Position numbers and translations under genes: made by a program
Notes under the pieces: generated by a model
The model's input: only the letters and a program-made list of their open reading frames with translations
Database searches by the model: none
Told to the model about the DNA's origin: nothing
In this document: positions 26,927-36,021 of the stretch, one piece after another
Position numbering within the stretch: position 1 is the first letter of the stretch
How the letters are laid out: each line of letters starts with the position of its first letter
NCBI GenBank assembly: GCA_964384945.1
Contig: CAYLMK010000005.1
Location: 248,001-312,000, forward strand
Source of the DNA: S015-6 sp964384945
GTDB lineage: Bacteria; Desulfobacterota; DSWW01
Length of the DNA stretch: 64,000 bases
Direction of reading: 5' to 3'

Positions 26927-27724
26927 TCAGGGCCGGGTCAGCCGGCCCAGGAAGCGGAGCACGGCCGCATTGAAGGCCTCGGGCTCCTCGATCGCCGCGG
27001 CATGCCCCGTTGGGAACATTACGAGTTCCGCCTGCGGGATGGCCTTCTTCATGGCCTCCGCAACACGCACGTCCATGAACCCGTCGCGGTCCCCCGCGAT
27101 GATCAGAACCGGGCAGCGCAGGGCGCCGAAATCGGCCGGCGAGTCGATCGCCGTGACGATCGCCTGCATGACGGCGAGGTATTCCGACGGGTCGTTCTGC
27201 ATCTTGATGGCCTTGTATTTCTCGAAGGCCGCCGGGTTTCGCTCTTTCAAGCCCGGCGAAAAGGAGGCTTCCGTCATCAATTCGGAGATGACCTCGCGTT
27301 CGCCCTGCTGAAGCAGCCCGGCCATCATCTTCCGGCGCTCCTGCATCTCCGGGCTGGGCGCCTCTCCGATGCCGCTGTTGGCCAGGATCAGGCCCGTGGT
27401 CATCCCGGGATGGGTCAAGGCGAACTCCAGGGCGATCCGGCCTCCCATGGAATAGCCCAGAACGCAGGCCGATTCGATGCCCAGAGCGCCGAGCAATGCA
27501 TGCAGGTCCTCGGCAAAAAGGGCCATCGAATAGTCCGCCCGGCTCACCTCGGTTTTTCCGAATCCCCTGACGTCATAGGTCAAAACCCTGTATTGCTTCG
27601 AGAACGCGGGCACCTGGTTGTACCAGAGATTCAGGTTGTCCGTGTAACCGTGGATCAGCACCAGGCAGTTCCCCCGGCCGGTGAGCTCGTAGTTCATCTC
27701 GATCCCGTTCGCCTTGATCTTCAT
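26927..27724 (-). CDS. Alpha/beta hydrolase
   Basis: A 265-residue enzyme whose ATG at 27724 opens MKIKANGIEMNYELTGRGNC. The oxyanion region LVLIHGYTDN, the nucleophile elbow LGYSMGG (Ser), the acid in AGDRDGFMD and the His in PTGHAAAIEEPEAFN form a complete catalytic triad. Closest in style to 3-oxoadipate enol-lactonase/carboxylesterase-type hydrolases. No neighbour defines the substrate; C-C bond or ester hydrolysis in a catabolic route is plausible. Confidence 0.85.
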   Translation of the reverse strand: MKIKANGIEMNYELTGRGNCLVLIHGYTDNLNLWYNQVPAFSKQYRVLTYDVRGFGKTEVSRADYSMALFAEDLHALLGALGIESACVLGYSMGGRIALEFALTHPGMTTGLILANSGIGEAPSPEMQERRKMMAGLLQQGEREVISELMTEASFSPGLKERNPAAFEKYKAIKMQNDPSEYLAVMQAIVTAIDSPADFGALRCPVLIIAGDRDGFMDVRVAEAMKKAIPQAELVMFPTGHAAAIEEPEAFNAAVLRFLGRLTRP

Positions 27725-28015
27725 CGCCCATCCTCCGGTTCGATTTGCAGCCCCCCCAGCCGCAGACCGACGCCGGGGAGGGCCAGAAAGTATACCCTGA
27801 CAGGGTTCCTGGGCCAAACTTGCCATGGATCTTCCGTGGGGATCGGGGCCTGCCCCCGACCGTATCCCGTCCGCCTTGATCGAAAACCTTGCATCCTTAT
27901 ATACTTTATTCTTTCGCAGCGGCCCGGCCGTTTGATCCCGGTCAAGGAACCCCATGGTTCTGTCGAACAATAGGGGGAAAGAACGAACGCTTCCCGGGAA
28001 GGAGGGACTGAGCCT
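27725..28015. other. Divergent intergenic region between hydrolase and Fe-S/AOR operon
   Basis: No gene seen. The stretch around 27895-27915 (TATATACTTTATTC) is AT-rich in an otherwise GC-rich gap and is the best place for divergent promoters. A clear -35/-10 pair could not be fixed. Confidence 0.35.
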
Positions 28016-28753
28016 GTGAAGGACCGAACAGTCGGCCGACAGGAAGAAGACGCCGGCGTGAACCGCAGGGATTTTCTCCGGATTTCCGGCACCGCCACCC
28101 TGGTGGCGGCCGCGGGGTGCGGCAACGAGGCTACCGGAGAACACGCCCGGGCGCCTGCAAGGCCTCCGACGGAAAAGGTGGACGTTTCCAAGCTGGAACT
28201 CGATCCCTCCCAGGGCTACCTGCTGGTCGATTTCAAGAAATGCCAGGGCTGCCTGACCTGCATGCTCGCCTGCTCGCTCGCCCACGAGGGAAAACCGAAC
28301 CTTTCCCTCGCCAGGCTGCAGGTAACCCAGGATCCCTTCGGGAGGTTTCCCGCGGATCTGGCCGTGGAGCCCTGCAGGCAGTGCCTCGACCCGGCCTGCC
28401 TGAAGGCCTGTCCGACCGGCGCCCTCCACGCGGACAAGGCCAACGGCAACGTCCGGACCGTTGACAAGAAGCTCTGCATCGGCTGCAAGAGCTGCGTGGA
28501 GGCGTGCCCGTTTCCGACGGGGCGGGCCATCTGGAACCACGAGGGCGAGCACGCCCTGAAGTGCGACCTTTGTGCGGACACGCCCTACTGGAACGAAAAG
28601 GGCGGCCCGGCCGGGAAGCAGATCTGTGTGGAGGTGTGCCCGGTCAAGGCCATCCGGCTGACCCGGGAGATTCCGCTCCAGAAAGGGTTCGCCGGCTACC
28701 AGGTGAACCTGCGGGGACAAGCCTGGGAGAAGATGGGCTACTCGGTCGACTAG
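28016..28753 (+). CDS. Tat-exported four-cluster ferredoxin-like subunit (AOR partner)
   Basis: A 245-residue protein starting at GTG after GGAGG. The N-terminus has a twin-arginine signal (NRRDFLRISGTATLVAAAGC) whose last residues also look like a lipobox, so it may be a Tat lipoprotein. Four cysteine motifs of the DmsB/NrfC type follow: CQGCLTCMLAC, CRQCLDPACLKACP, CIGCKSCVEACP and CDLC...C...CP, enough for four [4Fe-4S] clusters. It precedes the AOR gene by 13 bases and is probably its electron-transfer subunit. Export of the Fe-S subunit while the catalytic subunit lacks a signal would be unusual unless the complex moves folded. Confidence 0.85.
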   Translation: MKDRTVGRQEEDAGVNRRDFLRISGTATLVAAAGCGNEATGEHARAPARPPTEKVDVSKLELDPSQGYLLVDFKKCQGCLTCMLACSLAHEGKPNLSLARLQVTQDPFGRFPADLAVEPCRQCLDPACLKACPTGALHADKANGNVRTVDKKLCIGCKSCVEACPFPTGRAIWNHEGEHALKCDLCADTPYWNEKGGPAGKQICVEVCPVKAIRLTREIPLQKGFAGYQVNLRGQAWEKMGYSVD

Positions 28754-28766
28754 TATCCTCGCGAGT

Positions 28767-30965
28767 ATGGGGACCCAGGGTATGAACGGATATCGGGGCA
28801 GGATCCTTCGGGTGGATCTCACGAACAGGAAAATCTCGTTCATCCACACAAAGGACTACGAGGACTGGGTCGGTGGCCACGGCATCGGGTCGGCCCTGTT
28901 CTGGAGCCTGGTCAAGGACAAGTCCATCGACGGCTTCGACGAGAGGAACGTGATCACCATCATGACCTCCCCTCTGACCGGCACGCTCGCCCCGGGCGGC
29001 GCGAGCCGGGTGGAGGTGCAGTGCATCGGTGTACAGTCTCTTCCGATCGGCTGGTTCACGCGGAGCAACCTGGGCGGCCGGTTCGGCCCGATGCTGAAGT
29101 ACGCCGGGTGGGACGGGATCGTGATCGAGGGCAAGGCCGATGCGCCGGTCTGGCTCGACATCCGGGACCGTGAGATACGGTTCCAGGACGCCGGCGGACT
29201 GTGGGGGCTGGACACCTGGGAAACGCAGAGGAGGATCTGGCAGGAAGTCACGGGCCGTTCCTCCCAGGGCGACTGGTTCGCGCTGGGCAAGGCCGACAGC
29301 AGCGGACGCACCACGCAAAAGCCGGCCGTAATGGCGATCGGCCCGGCCGGGGAGAGGCTGGCCCGGGTTGCGGCGATCATCCACGATGCCGGAAACGCGG
29401 CGGGGCAGGGAGGCTTCGGCGCCGTGTGGGGCGCGAAGAACCTGAAGGCGGTCAGCGTGATCGGGACGGGCAGCGTGCCGGTCGCCGACCCTTCGGCCCT
29501 GCTCGAGGCCCGGCTGTGGGCGAAACGGAACTATTCGGTCGACGTCGACGATCCGGCGAAGATCGACGAAAAGTACAGCCTGATGGGCGATCCGGACATC
29601 CGGAGCCTCTCCAGCTTCGGCACCCCGCCCGTGCCGATCACATTCTGGCAGCGCCGCAGGCATTCCAGGCCTCAGGCCTGTATAGGCTGCCCCGCAGGCT
29701 GCCGCGCGAGGAACGACACCGGGCTGGGCAACGAGTCGGCGTGCGCGGAATCGGTGCTCTACTCGTACCCGGACATCCAGCAGCACAGCGGCCTGACGAC
29801 AAAGATCCTGACCTCGATCATCGAGTACCTCGGCGGGTTCGAGGCCGCGCTCATGTATGCCATGCTGGCAGGGGAGAACAGCCCAGCCGCCTACAAGGCC
29901 ACCGACCTGTGCCAGCGGCTCGGGATCAATGCCTTTGAGTTCACCATCGGGCTCCGCTACCTGAGGGACCTGAACAAGATGGGCGTTCTCGGGCCGGGCA
30001 GGGAGATCGACTGCGAGCTCCCCTTCGATGCATTCGGGGAGTACGAATTCATCGAGCGGCTCTTCCAGATGATTGCCCGAAGGGAGGGGATCGGCGACGA
30101 CCTGGCCGAAGGGATTGCGAGGGCCGCCGAGCGGTGGGGCAGACTGGAGAAGGACCTGAAGACGGGCCTGCTGCCCTACCCCCACTGGGGCCTGCCGCTC
30201 CACTACGACCCCCGGTTCCAGGTCGAGTGGGGGTACGGAACCATTCTCGGGGACAGGGACATCAACGAACACGGGCTCAACGTGCTCTTCTGGATGCCCA
30301 CCGCATCGATCGTCACGAGGAAGGAGCCGATCGTTCCGGCCGAAGAGGCGGCCCGGATCTTCACGGACCAGATGGTCCCCTTTCAGGGCGACATGCGCAT
30401 GGTCGATTACAGCACGGAGAACATCTACTCGGAGCACATGGCCAAGACCGTGGCCTGGCACCGTCGCTACACCCGCTTCTGGAAGCAGTCGGCGCTCTAT
30501 TGCGACATCCTCTTTCCGGATTTCCTGAACCCGCTCCGCGAAGACAAGCGGGGCATGGTCGGCGTGGCCGAGGCCCGGTTCCTCAGGGCCGTCACAGGCA
30601 AGGATCTCAGCTTCGAGGAGGGCATCGAGGTGGGCAGGAGGATCTGGAACCTGGACAACGCCATCTGGACCCTCCAGGGCAGGCATAGGAACATGGTGCA
30701 GTTCGCGGACTACATCTACGAGCAGCCCCTGGCGGCCACCGCTTACATGCCCGGCATGAGGGACGGAAAGTGGGAGTACATCAACGTCAAGAAGCGAAGC
30801 CTGGACAAGGCCAAGTTCGAGGAGTGGAAGACGAGGTACTACGCCCTCGAGGGATGGGACCCTGCATCCGGCTGGCCCAGGCGCGAGGGGCTCGCGGCCA
30901 TGGGCATGGCCGACGTGGCGGATGAGCTCGAGAAGAACGGAAAGCTGGGGAGGACGCAGACATGA
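28767..30965 (+). CDS. Aldehyde:ferredoxin oxidoreductase family protein (tungsten/molybdopterin)
   Basis: A 732-residue catalytic subunit; an ATG at 28782 (MNGYRGRILRVDLTNRKISF) is an equally family-like start. The N-terminal GGHGIGSALFWSLV and TSPLTGTLAPGGASRVEVQC blocks bind the bis-pterin cofactor. The cluster motif C305-x2-C308-x3-C312 (CIGCPAGCRARN) with a later Cys (NESAC) coordinates one [4Fe-4S]. Length resembles the larger AOR/YdhV-like members. It would interconvert aldehydes and acids, or reduce another carbonyl, with its ferredoxin-like partner encoded just upstream. A small protein gene overlaps its stop (ATGA). Confidence 0.87.
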   Translation: MGTQGMNGYRGRILRVDLTNRKISFIHTKDYEDWVGGHGIGSALFWSLVKDKSIDGFDERNVITIMTSPLTGTLAPGGASRVEVQCIGVQSLPIGWFTRSNLGGRFGPMLKYAGWDGIVIEGKADAPVWLDIRDREIRFQDAGGLWGLDTWETQRRIWQEVTGRSSQGDWFALGKADSSGRTTQKPAVMAIGPAGERLARVAAIIHDAGNAAGQGGFGAVWGAKNLKAVSVIGTGSVPVADPSALLEARLWAKRNYSVDVDDPAKIDEKYSLMGDPDIRSLSSFGTPPVPITFWQRRRHSRPQACIGCPAGCRARNDTGLGNESACAESVLYSYPDIQQHSGLTTKILTSIIEYLGGFEAALMYAMLAGENSPAAYKATDLCQRLGINAFEFTIGLRYLRDLNKMGVLGPGREIDCELPFDAFGEYEFIERLFQMIARREGIGDDLAEGIARAAERWGRLEKDLKTGLLPYPHWGLPLHYDPRFQVEWGYGTILGDRDINEHGLNVLFWMPTASIVTRKEPIVPAEEAARIFTDQMVPFQGDMRMVDYSTENIYSEHMAKTVAWHRRYTRFWKQSALYCDILFPDFLNPLREDKRGMVGVAEARFLRAVTGKDLSFEEGIEVGRRIWNLDNAIWTLQGRHRNMVQFADYIYEQPLAATAYMPGMRDGKWEYINVKKRSLDKAKFEEWKTRYYALEGWDPASGWPRREGLAAMGMADVADELEKNGKLGRTQT

Positions 30966-31309
30966 AGCCGTTCGAACCGCCCACGACAGGGCTCGCCCGC
31001 AGGATCCTGGGCGAGGTCGACTTTCCGGACCGCCTGGTCGGTCACAGGATGCGCGAGCGCATGGGCCCGATCCCGGTTTCGCTTTACAGCTTCGAGGAGG
31101 TCGTCCTCTTTCTCGGCGACGGGTTTCCCCAGATGGACCTGGCCGATCTTCGGGCCTGGGTCGGGGAGAAGGTCGGGGACAGGGACCTCGCCCTGGCCAT
31201 CGAAGAGATCGGCCGCAAGGAGATGGACGAACCCGAGAAGCTCCTTGTCATCCGGGGCCTCATGGCGGCCAGGCTCGCTCAGAGCAGGAGAATCGCCCGG
31301 CTTCCTTGA
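30962..31309 (+). CDS. Small hypothetical protein cotranslated with AOR
   Basis: A 115-residue protein whose ATG overlaps the AOR stop codon (ATGA), so it is translationally coupled. No recognised domain; the sequence is mixed helix and strand (EEVVLFLGDGFPQMDLADLR, AIEEIGRKEMDEPEKLLVIR) without signal or membrane segment. By position it may be a chaperone or maturation factor for the AOR subunit. That role is inference from location only. Confidence 0.55.
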   Translation: MKPFEPPTTGLARRILGEVDFPDRLVGHRMRERMGPIPVSLYSFEEVVLFLGDGFPQMDLADLRAWVGEKVGDRDLALAIEEIGRKEMDEPEKLLVIRGLMAARLAQSRRIARLP

Positions 31310-31444
31310 CCCGGCCTTCCCCCTTCACTAGACTGCTCTTGTATTCTTCCCACCGTTTCCGCTCTTCAGCGGGGAAGCCGGATCCGGCGGGAGCGAATTC
31401 CCTGCCTGAGCTCGGCTGTTCGACTGACTGGCGTGAGGCCCCCG

Positions 31445-32428
31445 ATGGAGGAAAGACGCGCAAGGGTCGCAGCCTCTTTGCGTGCCGCCGCGGAACGAGC
31501 CCTGGGCGCCCCCGTGAAGATCGAGAATCTGGGCCCCCTCTCCGGCGGGGCCTCTGCGGACACCTGGGCCTTTGATGCAGAGTGCCGAGGCAAGCGCTAC
31601 GAACTCATCCTCCGGCTGGCGCCCCCTCATCCGGACAGCATCCGGCTCGACCGCAGGACCGAGGCCGGGCTCCTGTCTCTCGCCGACGAGTCGGGCGTGC
31701 CGGTTCCCAAGGTCCTTTTCCAGCTCGAAGACGAGGACGGGCTCGGCCCGGGCTATGCCATGGAGCGGATCGCCGGCGAGACCATCGCCCGCAGGATCCT
31801 GCGCGACGCGCCGTTCGCAGAGGCCCGCACGCGAATGGCCCGGCAGTGCGGGGAGATCCTCTGCCGCATCCATGCGATGGACTTGGCGAGGCTTCCCCCG
31901 CTCAAAGAGCAGCCCGCTGCCGCGCAGATCGAGAACCTCTACCCCATGTACAAGGCCTTCGGCCAGGAGTTGCCTGTCTTCGAACTCGCCTTCCGCTGGC
32001 TTCGAGACCGCCTTCCCGAAGGCCGGGAGCTGCGGCTCGTCCACGGCGACTTCCGCAACGGGAATTTCATCGTCGGCCCGGAAGGGATCCGGGCCGTGCT
32101 CGACTGGGAGCTGGCCCACCTCGGCGACCCCATGGAGGACCTGGGATGGATCTGCGTGAATTCCTGGCGGTTCGGCAACATCGACCAGCCGGTGGGCGGG
32201 TTCGGCTCGCGTGAAGACCTGTTTACGGGCTACGAGGCCGCGGGCGGAGGCGCCGTGGACCCGGAAAAGGTCCGTTTCTGGGAGGTGTTCGGCACGCTCA
32301 AGTGGGGGCTCATCACGATCCTGCAGGCCTACACGCATCTGGGCGGGGCCAAACGGTCCGTGGAGCTGGCCGCCATCGGACGCCGCACCTCGGAGACCGA
32401 GATCGACCTCGTCAGACTCTTGCGATAG
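31445..32428 (+). CDS. Phosphotransferase family protein (APH/choline-kinase fold)
   Basis: A 327-residue kinase-fold protein; ATG at 31445 chosen over the GTG at 31433. The N-terminal LSGGASADTWAFDAE is the nucleotide loop, LVHGDFRNGNFIV is the Brenner catalytic loop (His-Gly-Asp...Asn) and AVLDWELAHLGDPMEDLGW the metal-binding Asp. This subgroup (ACAD10/11-like) often sits beside DUF6285 and acyl-CoA dehydrogenase genes and is thought to phosphorylate a hydroxyacyl-CoA. DUF6285 follows after 11 bases, supporting this. Confidence 0.85.
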   Translation: MEERRARVAASLRAAAERALGAPVKIENLGPLSGGASADTWAFDAECRGKRYELILRLAPPHPDSIRLDRRTEAGLLSLADESGVPVPKVLFQLEDEDGLGPGYAMERIAGETIARRILRDAPFAEARTRMARQCGEILCRIHAMDLARLPPLKEQPAAAQIENLYPMYKAFGQELPVFELAFRWLRDRLPEGRELRLVHGDFRNGNFIVGPEGIRAVLDWELAHLGDPMEDLGWICVNSWRFGNIDQPVGGFGSREDLFTGYEAAGGGAVDPEKVRFWEVFGTLKWGLITILQAYTHLGGAKRSVELAAIGRRTSETEIDLVRLLR

Positions 32429-32439
32429 AGGAGAGGCCA

Positions 32440-32844
32440 ATGCCCGGCAACCGACCGACCCGCGATGAACTGCTCGAGGCTGTGGCCGAGTTCCTGGAGA
32501 GGAGGGTCATGCCCAAGCTGGACGAACACACCGCGTTTCACGCCCGGGTGGCGGTGAACGTCCTGGCCATCGTTCGCAGAGAGCTCGCGCTCGGCCCCCG
32601 GCTCGAACGGGAAGAGCACGACCGGCTCAGAAGCCTGCTCGGCCGGGAGGGCACCCTCGAGGAGCTGAACAGCGAGCTGTGCGCTCGCATCCGGTCCGGG
32701 GAGATGGGCAGCGGGAATCCGGCCTTGATGGAACACCTTTTTCTCACGACGATGGGCAAGGTGTCCATCGACCAGCCGACCTATTCCGCTTACCGGAGGT
32801 CCCTCGAAGAGGAGAACGGAGGAGCGAGGCATGAGCCATCCTGA
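32440..32844 (+). CDS. DUF6285 family protein
   Basis: A 134-residue protein with ATG after GAGGAGAGGCC. The pattern RDELLEAVAEFLERRVMPKL, HARVAVNVLAIVRREL and LRSLLGREGTLEELNSELC is typical of DUF6285, helical proteins that accompany APH-type phosphotransferases in acyl-CoA catabolism clusters. Its role is unknown. It overlaps the next gene by 14 bases. Confidence 0.75.
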   Translation: MPGNRPTRDELLEAVAEFLERRVMPKLDEHTAFHARVAVNVLAIVRRELALGPRLEREEHDRLRSLLGREGTLEELNSELCARIRSGEMGSGNPALMEHLFLTTMGKVSIDQPTYSAYRRSLEEENGGARHEPS

Positions 32845-33223
32845 TCGCGCGCAACTCGTCGCGCTCGTGAGGCGTTTCACGGATGCCTTCAACCGGGACG
32901 ACCTGGACGAGGTGATGGCATTTTTCGCGGAAGGGGCTCTCTACGCCGAGTTCAACGGCAAGCAGAACCGGGGCAAGGCCTCGATCCGCGAGGCCTTCGA
33001 GCCGCAGTTTCAGGGGGCTTTCGGAAGAATCCGCTTTCATGAACAGGACCTCTTCGTGGACGAGCGAGACCGCAAGGTGCTCATCCGCTGGAGATGCACC
33101 CTCGAGGCGGACGGCAAGTCCCACGCCTGGGACGGGCTCGACATTTTGCATTTCGAGGGCGCACTCATCAAAGAAAAGCACACCTACGCAAAGGCGGAGA
33201 TGCTCAAGCTCGAGGCGGTGTAG
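32831..33223 (+). CDS. NTF2/SnoaL-like protein
   Basis: A 130-residue protein of the nuclear-transport-factor-2-like fold: LVRRFTDAFNRDDLDEVMAF is the typical first helix pair, GKASIREAFEPQFQGAFGRI the third, and the curved sheet ends in HAWDGLDILHFEGALIKEKH. Such proteins are small isomerases, hydratases or dehydratases, or structural. It overlaps the DUF6285 gene and shares its operon. Catalytic residues were not assigned. Confidence 0.8.
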   Translation: MSHPDRAQLVALVRRFTDAFNRDDLDEVMAFFAEGALYAEFNGKQNRGKASIREAFEPQFQGAFGRIRFHEQDLFVDERDRKVLIRWRCTLEADGKSHAWDGLDILHFEGALIKEKHTYAKAEMLKLEAV

Positions 33224-33292
33224 AGGCTGGATGAGGAGTCTCCGTAAGCGCTGATCGGGAACGGGTACAGGCAGGGGCGCGGGCAGGCAAGC

Positions 33293-33313
33293 GGGTACGG
33301 GTACGGGTACGGG
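33293..33313. repeat. Short GGGTAC tandem repeat
   Basis: Three perfect copies of the hexamer GGGTAC followed by GGG, with related GGGAACGGGTAC just upstream (about 33258-33268). It lies in the 112-base gap between the NTF2-like gene and the amidohydrolase gene. Possibly slippage-prone DNA; no function is evident. Confidence 0.6.
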
Positions 33314-33335
33314 CGGAACATGCAAAGGGGGAAGA

Positions 33336-35084
33336 ATGCCTTCGAACGAGCGCAAGGGAGAGGCCGAATCGGGTCCGGCAGAGGCCCGGTTGCTCAAGGG
33401 CGGCCGGGTCCTCGTCTTGGACGGGAAGACGCCCCCGCAGGAGGCGATCTTCCTCAAGGGCGGCCGCGTGGCTGGGGTGGGCAGCCTCGAGGCGATGAGG
33501 ATCCTCGCAGGTCCCGGTGTGGAACACGTGGATGTGCGGGGCGCGACGATCCTTCCCGGCCTGGTTGACACGCACCCGCACCTGCTCCATTTCGGAGTCA
33601 TCAGCTATCCGCTGGCCGATCTGGCCGATGCGAGGAACCACGCCGACATTGTCGAACGCATCCGGAAGAAGGCCGGCGAGAGACTGCCCGGCAATTGGGT
33701 CATGACCACGCCCGTGGGCGAGCCGCACTACTTCCTGCGCCGCTCCTACCGTGATCTCGAGGAAAGGGAACTGCCCGACCGCCTTGTCCTCGACCGGGCC
33801 ACGACGGAGCACCCGGTGATGATCCAGGCCTGGGCCCCGGTCATTCCCAACGTCTGCGCCCTGAACAGCGCAGGGCTCGCCGCGCTCGGCATCACCCGGG
33901 ACACGCCCGATCGCGTGGACCACGTGTGGATCGAAAAGGACCGGCAGGGGGAACCCACGGGGATTCTGAGGGGTTCGGTCAACCTCTACTACACGAACGA
34001 TCGCTTCATGGGCTCCCTGCTCAAGGCCCTGCCCCTGCTCGACCCGGACGCCGCCTTCCCGGGAACCCGAAAGGCCATGGCCGAATACAACCGGATGGGG
34101 GTGACCACGGTATACGAAGGCCACGCCATGAGTCCCCTGGAGATGGAGGTCTACCGGGTGCTGCGCAGAGAAGGCTCCCTCACCGTCCGCGTGCTCATGG
34201 CCCTGGAGGCCGAGGTCTATGGAGTCCCCTGGGCACAGCCTCTCACCGACCCGGAGTTCGACGGCAATCTCGAACTCGCCCTCGCCATGACCGACGTGTG
34301 CGACGATCTGTGTCGCACGAACGGCGTGACCGTCTCCCGCGGCGGCCCCTGCTGGCCCGGCTTTATCCGCATGCACGAGGCCTACCGCGGGCCCTACGGA
34401 GAACCCACGCGTGGTTTCACCTTCGTATCGGCCGAGAAGGAGGAGCGGGCCATCGAATACTGCGCGCGCAGCGGCCTTCGCTTGAACACCATCTGCACCG
34501 GGGACCGGGAACACGACGAATTCCTCGACCGGGCCGAGGCGATCCTTGAGCGATACCCGAGGGCGGAACGTGACTGGATCCTTCAGCACGTCTATTTGAT
34601 CACCGAGGAGCAGGCCAACCGTTACGCATCGCTCGGGTTCCAGGTGACGACCTCGATGTCCTTCTCCTGGGCAAAGGGAGACCTGCTTGCGGAACGTATG
34701 GGCGAACATGTCCTGGAGGATCTCATCCCCCTGCGGAGGCTCTTGGACGCCGGCCTCGCGGTGGGATGCGGCACGGACTGGGGGCCGAAGAACATCTTCG
34801 AGCACATCCAGCTGGCACAGACCCACCAGTTCTGCGTGAGCGGCCGCCGAAACCTGGGTCCCGGCCAACCGGTAAGCCGAAGAGAGGCACTGCTGATGTG
34901 GACCCGCGATGCGGCGCGGGTTCTCGGCTGGGAGGGCGTGGGCACCCTTCGGCCGGGCAGCCATGCCGACCTGATCGTGGTGGACCGGAACCCGCTCACG
35001 TGTGACCTGGACGCCCTGCCCGGAACGAAGGTGCTTCGCACGGTATTCGCGGGGCGGACGGTCTTTGATGCCGGAGCGCTGTGA
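33336..35084 (+). CDS. Amidohydrolase family protein (YtcJ-like, amidohydrolase 3)
   Basis: A 582-residue metal-dependent hydrolase preceded by AAAGGGGGAAGA. The N-terminal beta sandwich (EARLLKGGRVLVLDGKTPPQ) leads to ATILPGLVDTHPHLLHFG, with an H-x-H metal motif. Later blocks GVTTVYEGHAMSPLEMEVYR, GLAVGCGTDWGPKNIFEHIQ (the Asp of the site) and LRPGSHADLIVVDRNPLTCD match the YtcJ group. Substrate unknown; amide, lactam or cyclic-ester hydrolysis is the general chemistry. It leads a plus-strand set with MoaF-like, SDR and GMC genes. Confidence 0.83.
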   Translation: MPSNERKGEAESGPAEARLLKGGRVLVLDGKTPPQEAIFLKGGRVAGVGSLEAMRILAGPGVEHVDVRGATILPGLVDTHPHLLHFGVISYPLADLADARNHADIVERIRKKAGERLPGNWVMTTPVGEPHYFLRRSYRDLEERELPDRLVLDRATTEHPVMIQAWAPVIPNVCALNSAGLAALGITRDTPDRVDHVWIEKDRQGEPTGILRGSVNLYYTNDRFMGSLLKALPLLDPDAAFPGTRKAMAEYNRMGVTTVYEGHAMSPLEMEVYRVLRREGSLTVRVLMALEAEVYGVPWAQPLTDPEFDGNLELALAMTDVCDDLCRTNGVTVSRGGPCWPGFIRMHEAYRGPYGEPTRGFTFVSAEKEERAIEYCARSGLRLNTICTGDREHDEFLDRAEAILERYPRAERDWILQHVYLITEEQANRYASLGFQVTTSMSFSWAKGDLLAERMGEHVLEDLIPLRRLLDAGLAVGCGTDWGPKNIFEHIQLAQTHQFCVSGRRNLGPGQPVSRREALLMWTRDAARVLGWEGVGTLRPGSHADLIVVDRNPLTCDLDALPGTKVLRTVFAGRTVFDAGAL

Positions 35085-35209
35085 AGGAAGAAGAGGGGTC
35101 AGGGATCGGGGGTCAGGCTTCCCCACCCGCACAGGCTGACTGCCAAGCGAATGGCGGGCACCAAAGAGAAGAAGGGCTCTGTCATTCACCTCACCGGAGT
35201 CCAACACAC

Positions 35210-36001
35210 ATGAAGAGAGAAATCGTTGACGGGACAGAGGCATGGCTTCCCATCGGCGGCCTCGAACCGGGGTTCGACGAGAACAAGCCGCCCCGCACGG
35301 AAGAGCTCATCGGAAAGGAGCTCACCTTCCTGTTCGATTCCGGCCGCGCGATCGTCCGTTACGCCTTCCCCGATGCGGGCACCCTGAAATGGGAGGCCCT
35401 TGCGGGACCGGAGAAGGGATCGGGGGATGAAGAGAGATACGAGGCGATCCGGGTGGCCCCGAACATCTATTTCGTCGATTTCCTGAAGAGGAGCAGGCCG
35501 GGCCAATCGGTCAACATGGCCCTGGATCTCGGCGCCGGCGCGGCAACCTTCGTCATCGGCACGCTCGTCCGGGAGGAGGGCTGCCATCGGGTCAGGCAGG
35601 CGTTCCTCCATGCAGCGGTCAACCCCTCGTCCCCGGACCAGAAGGTCATCCCCCACGAGCGGTCCACGGACATGGTCGGCAAGAGGGTCAAGTACACCTA
35701 CAGCAGCACCCACGCCTACGAGCACGTCTACCTGAACGACCACCGGTACACGTGGCATTGCCTGAGCGGGCCTGAGAAGGGGCTGGCCGACACCGAACAC
35801 TGTGATTGCTTCAAGATCGCGCCCGACATTTACCTCTTCACTTGGTGGGAACGGGTGGTTCCGTGCGAAGCGGTCGTGATGATCAATCTCAAGGAGATGC
35901 GCTCCACCGGGAAGCTCTTCGGACTGGACACGGCCTCGGGCAAGATCATCAATTTCACGATGGGCTCCTATGCCGAGCTCCTGAACGTGACCACCTACTG
36001 A
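35210..36001 (+). CDS. MoaF-like protein (two MoaF-type barrels)
   Basis: A 263-residue protein; the ATG at 35210 is chosen over a GTG at 35081 that would add a low-complexity extension. Two similar halves are visible: GKELTFLFDSGRAIVRYAFP...LKWEAL...YEAIRVAPNIYFVDFLK and GKRVKYTYSSTHAYEHVYLN...YTWHCL...DCFKIAPDIYLFTWWE. Each is a MoaF-type lipocalin-like beta barrel. MoaF was named in the Klebsiella tyramine-oxidase (moa) operon, but its role is unclear. Here it lies 20 bases before an SDR gene and likely acts in the same pathway. Confidence 0.78.
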   Translation: MKREIVDGTEAWLPIGGLEPGFDENKPPRTEELIGKELTFLFDSGRAIVRYAFPDAGTLKWEALAGPEKGSGDEERYEAIRVAPNIYFVDFLKRSRPGQSVNMALDLGAGAATFVIGTLVREEGCHRVRQAFLHAAVNPSSPDQKVIPHERSTDMVGKRVKYTYSSTHAYEHVYLNDHRYTWHCLSGPEKGLADTEHCDCFKIAPDIYLFTWWERVVPCEAVVMINLKEMRSTGKLFGLDTASGKIINFTMGSYAELLNVTTY

Positions 36002-36021
36002 CGGCACCGGATGGAGGAGAG

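Noticed and set aside
27725..28849. Very long minus-strand frame running through the Fe-S/AOR start into the hydrolase
   Set aside because: The hydrolase family begins at the ATG 27724; the upstream part is the antisense of the four-cluster ferredoxin gene.
28644..30686. 680-codon minus-strand frame opposite AOR
   Set aside because: It is the antisense of a clearly coding AOR gene and has no family resemblance; long antisense frames are common in GC-rich DNA.
28767..30965. Assignment of the AOR gene as BamB (class II benzoyl-CoA reductase)
   Set aside because: The partner is a Tat-signalled ferredoxin and no other bam genes are present; a general AOR/YdhV-like call is safer.
33293..33313. 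CRISPR or VNTR locus at the GGGTAC repeats
   Set aside because: Only three 6-bp units, no spacers and no cas genes.
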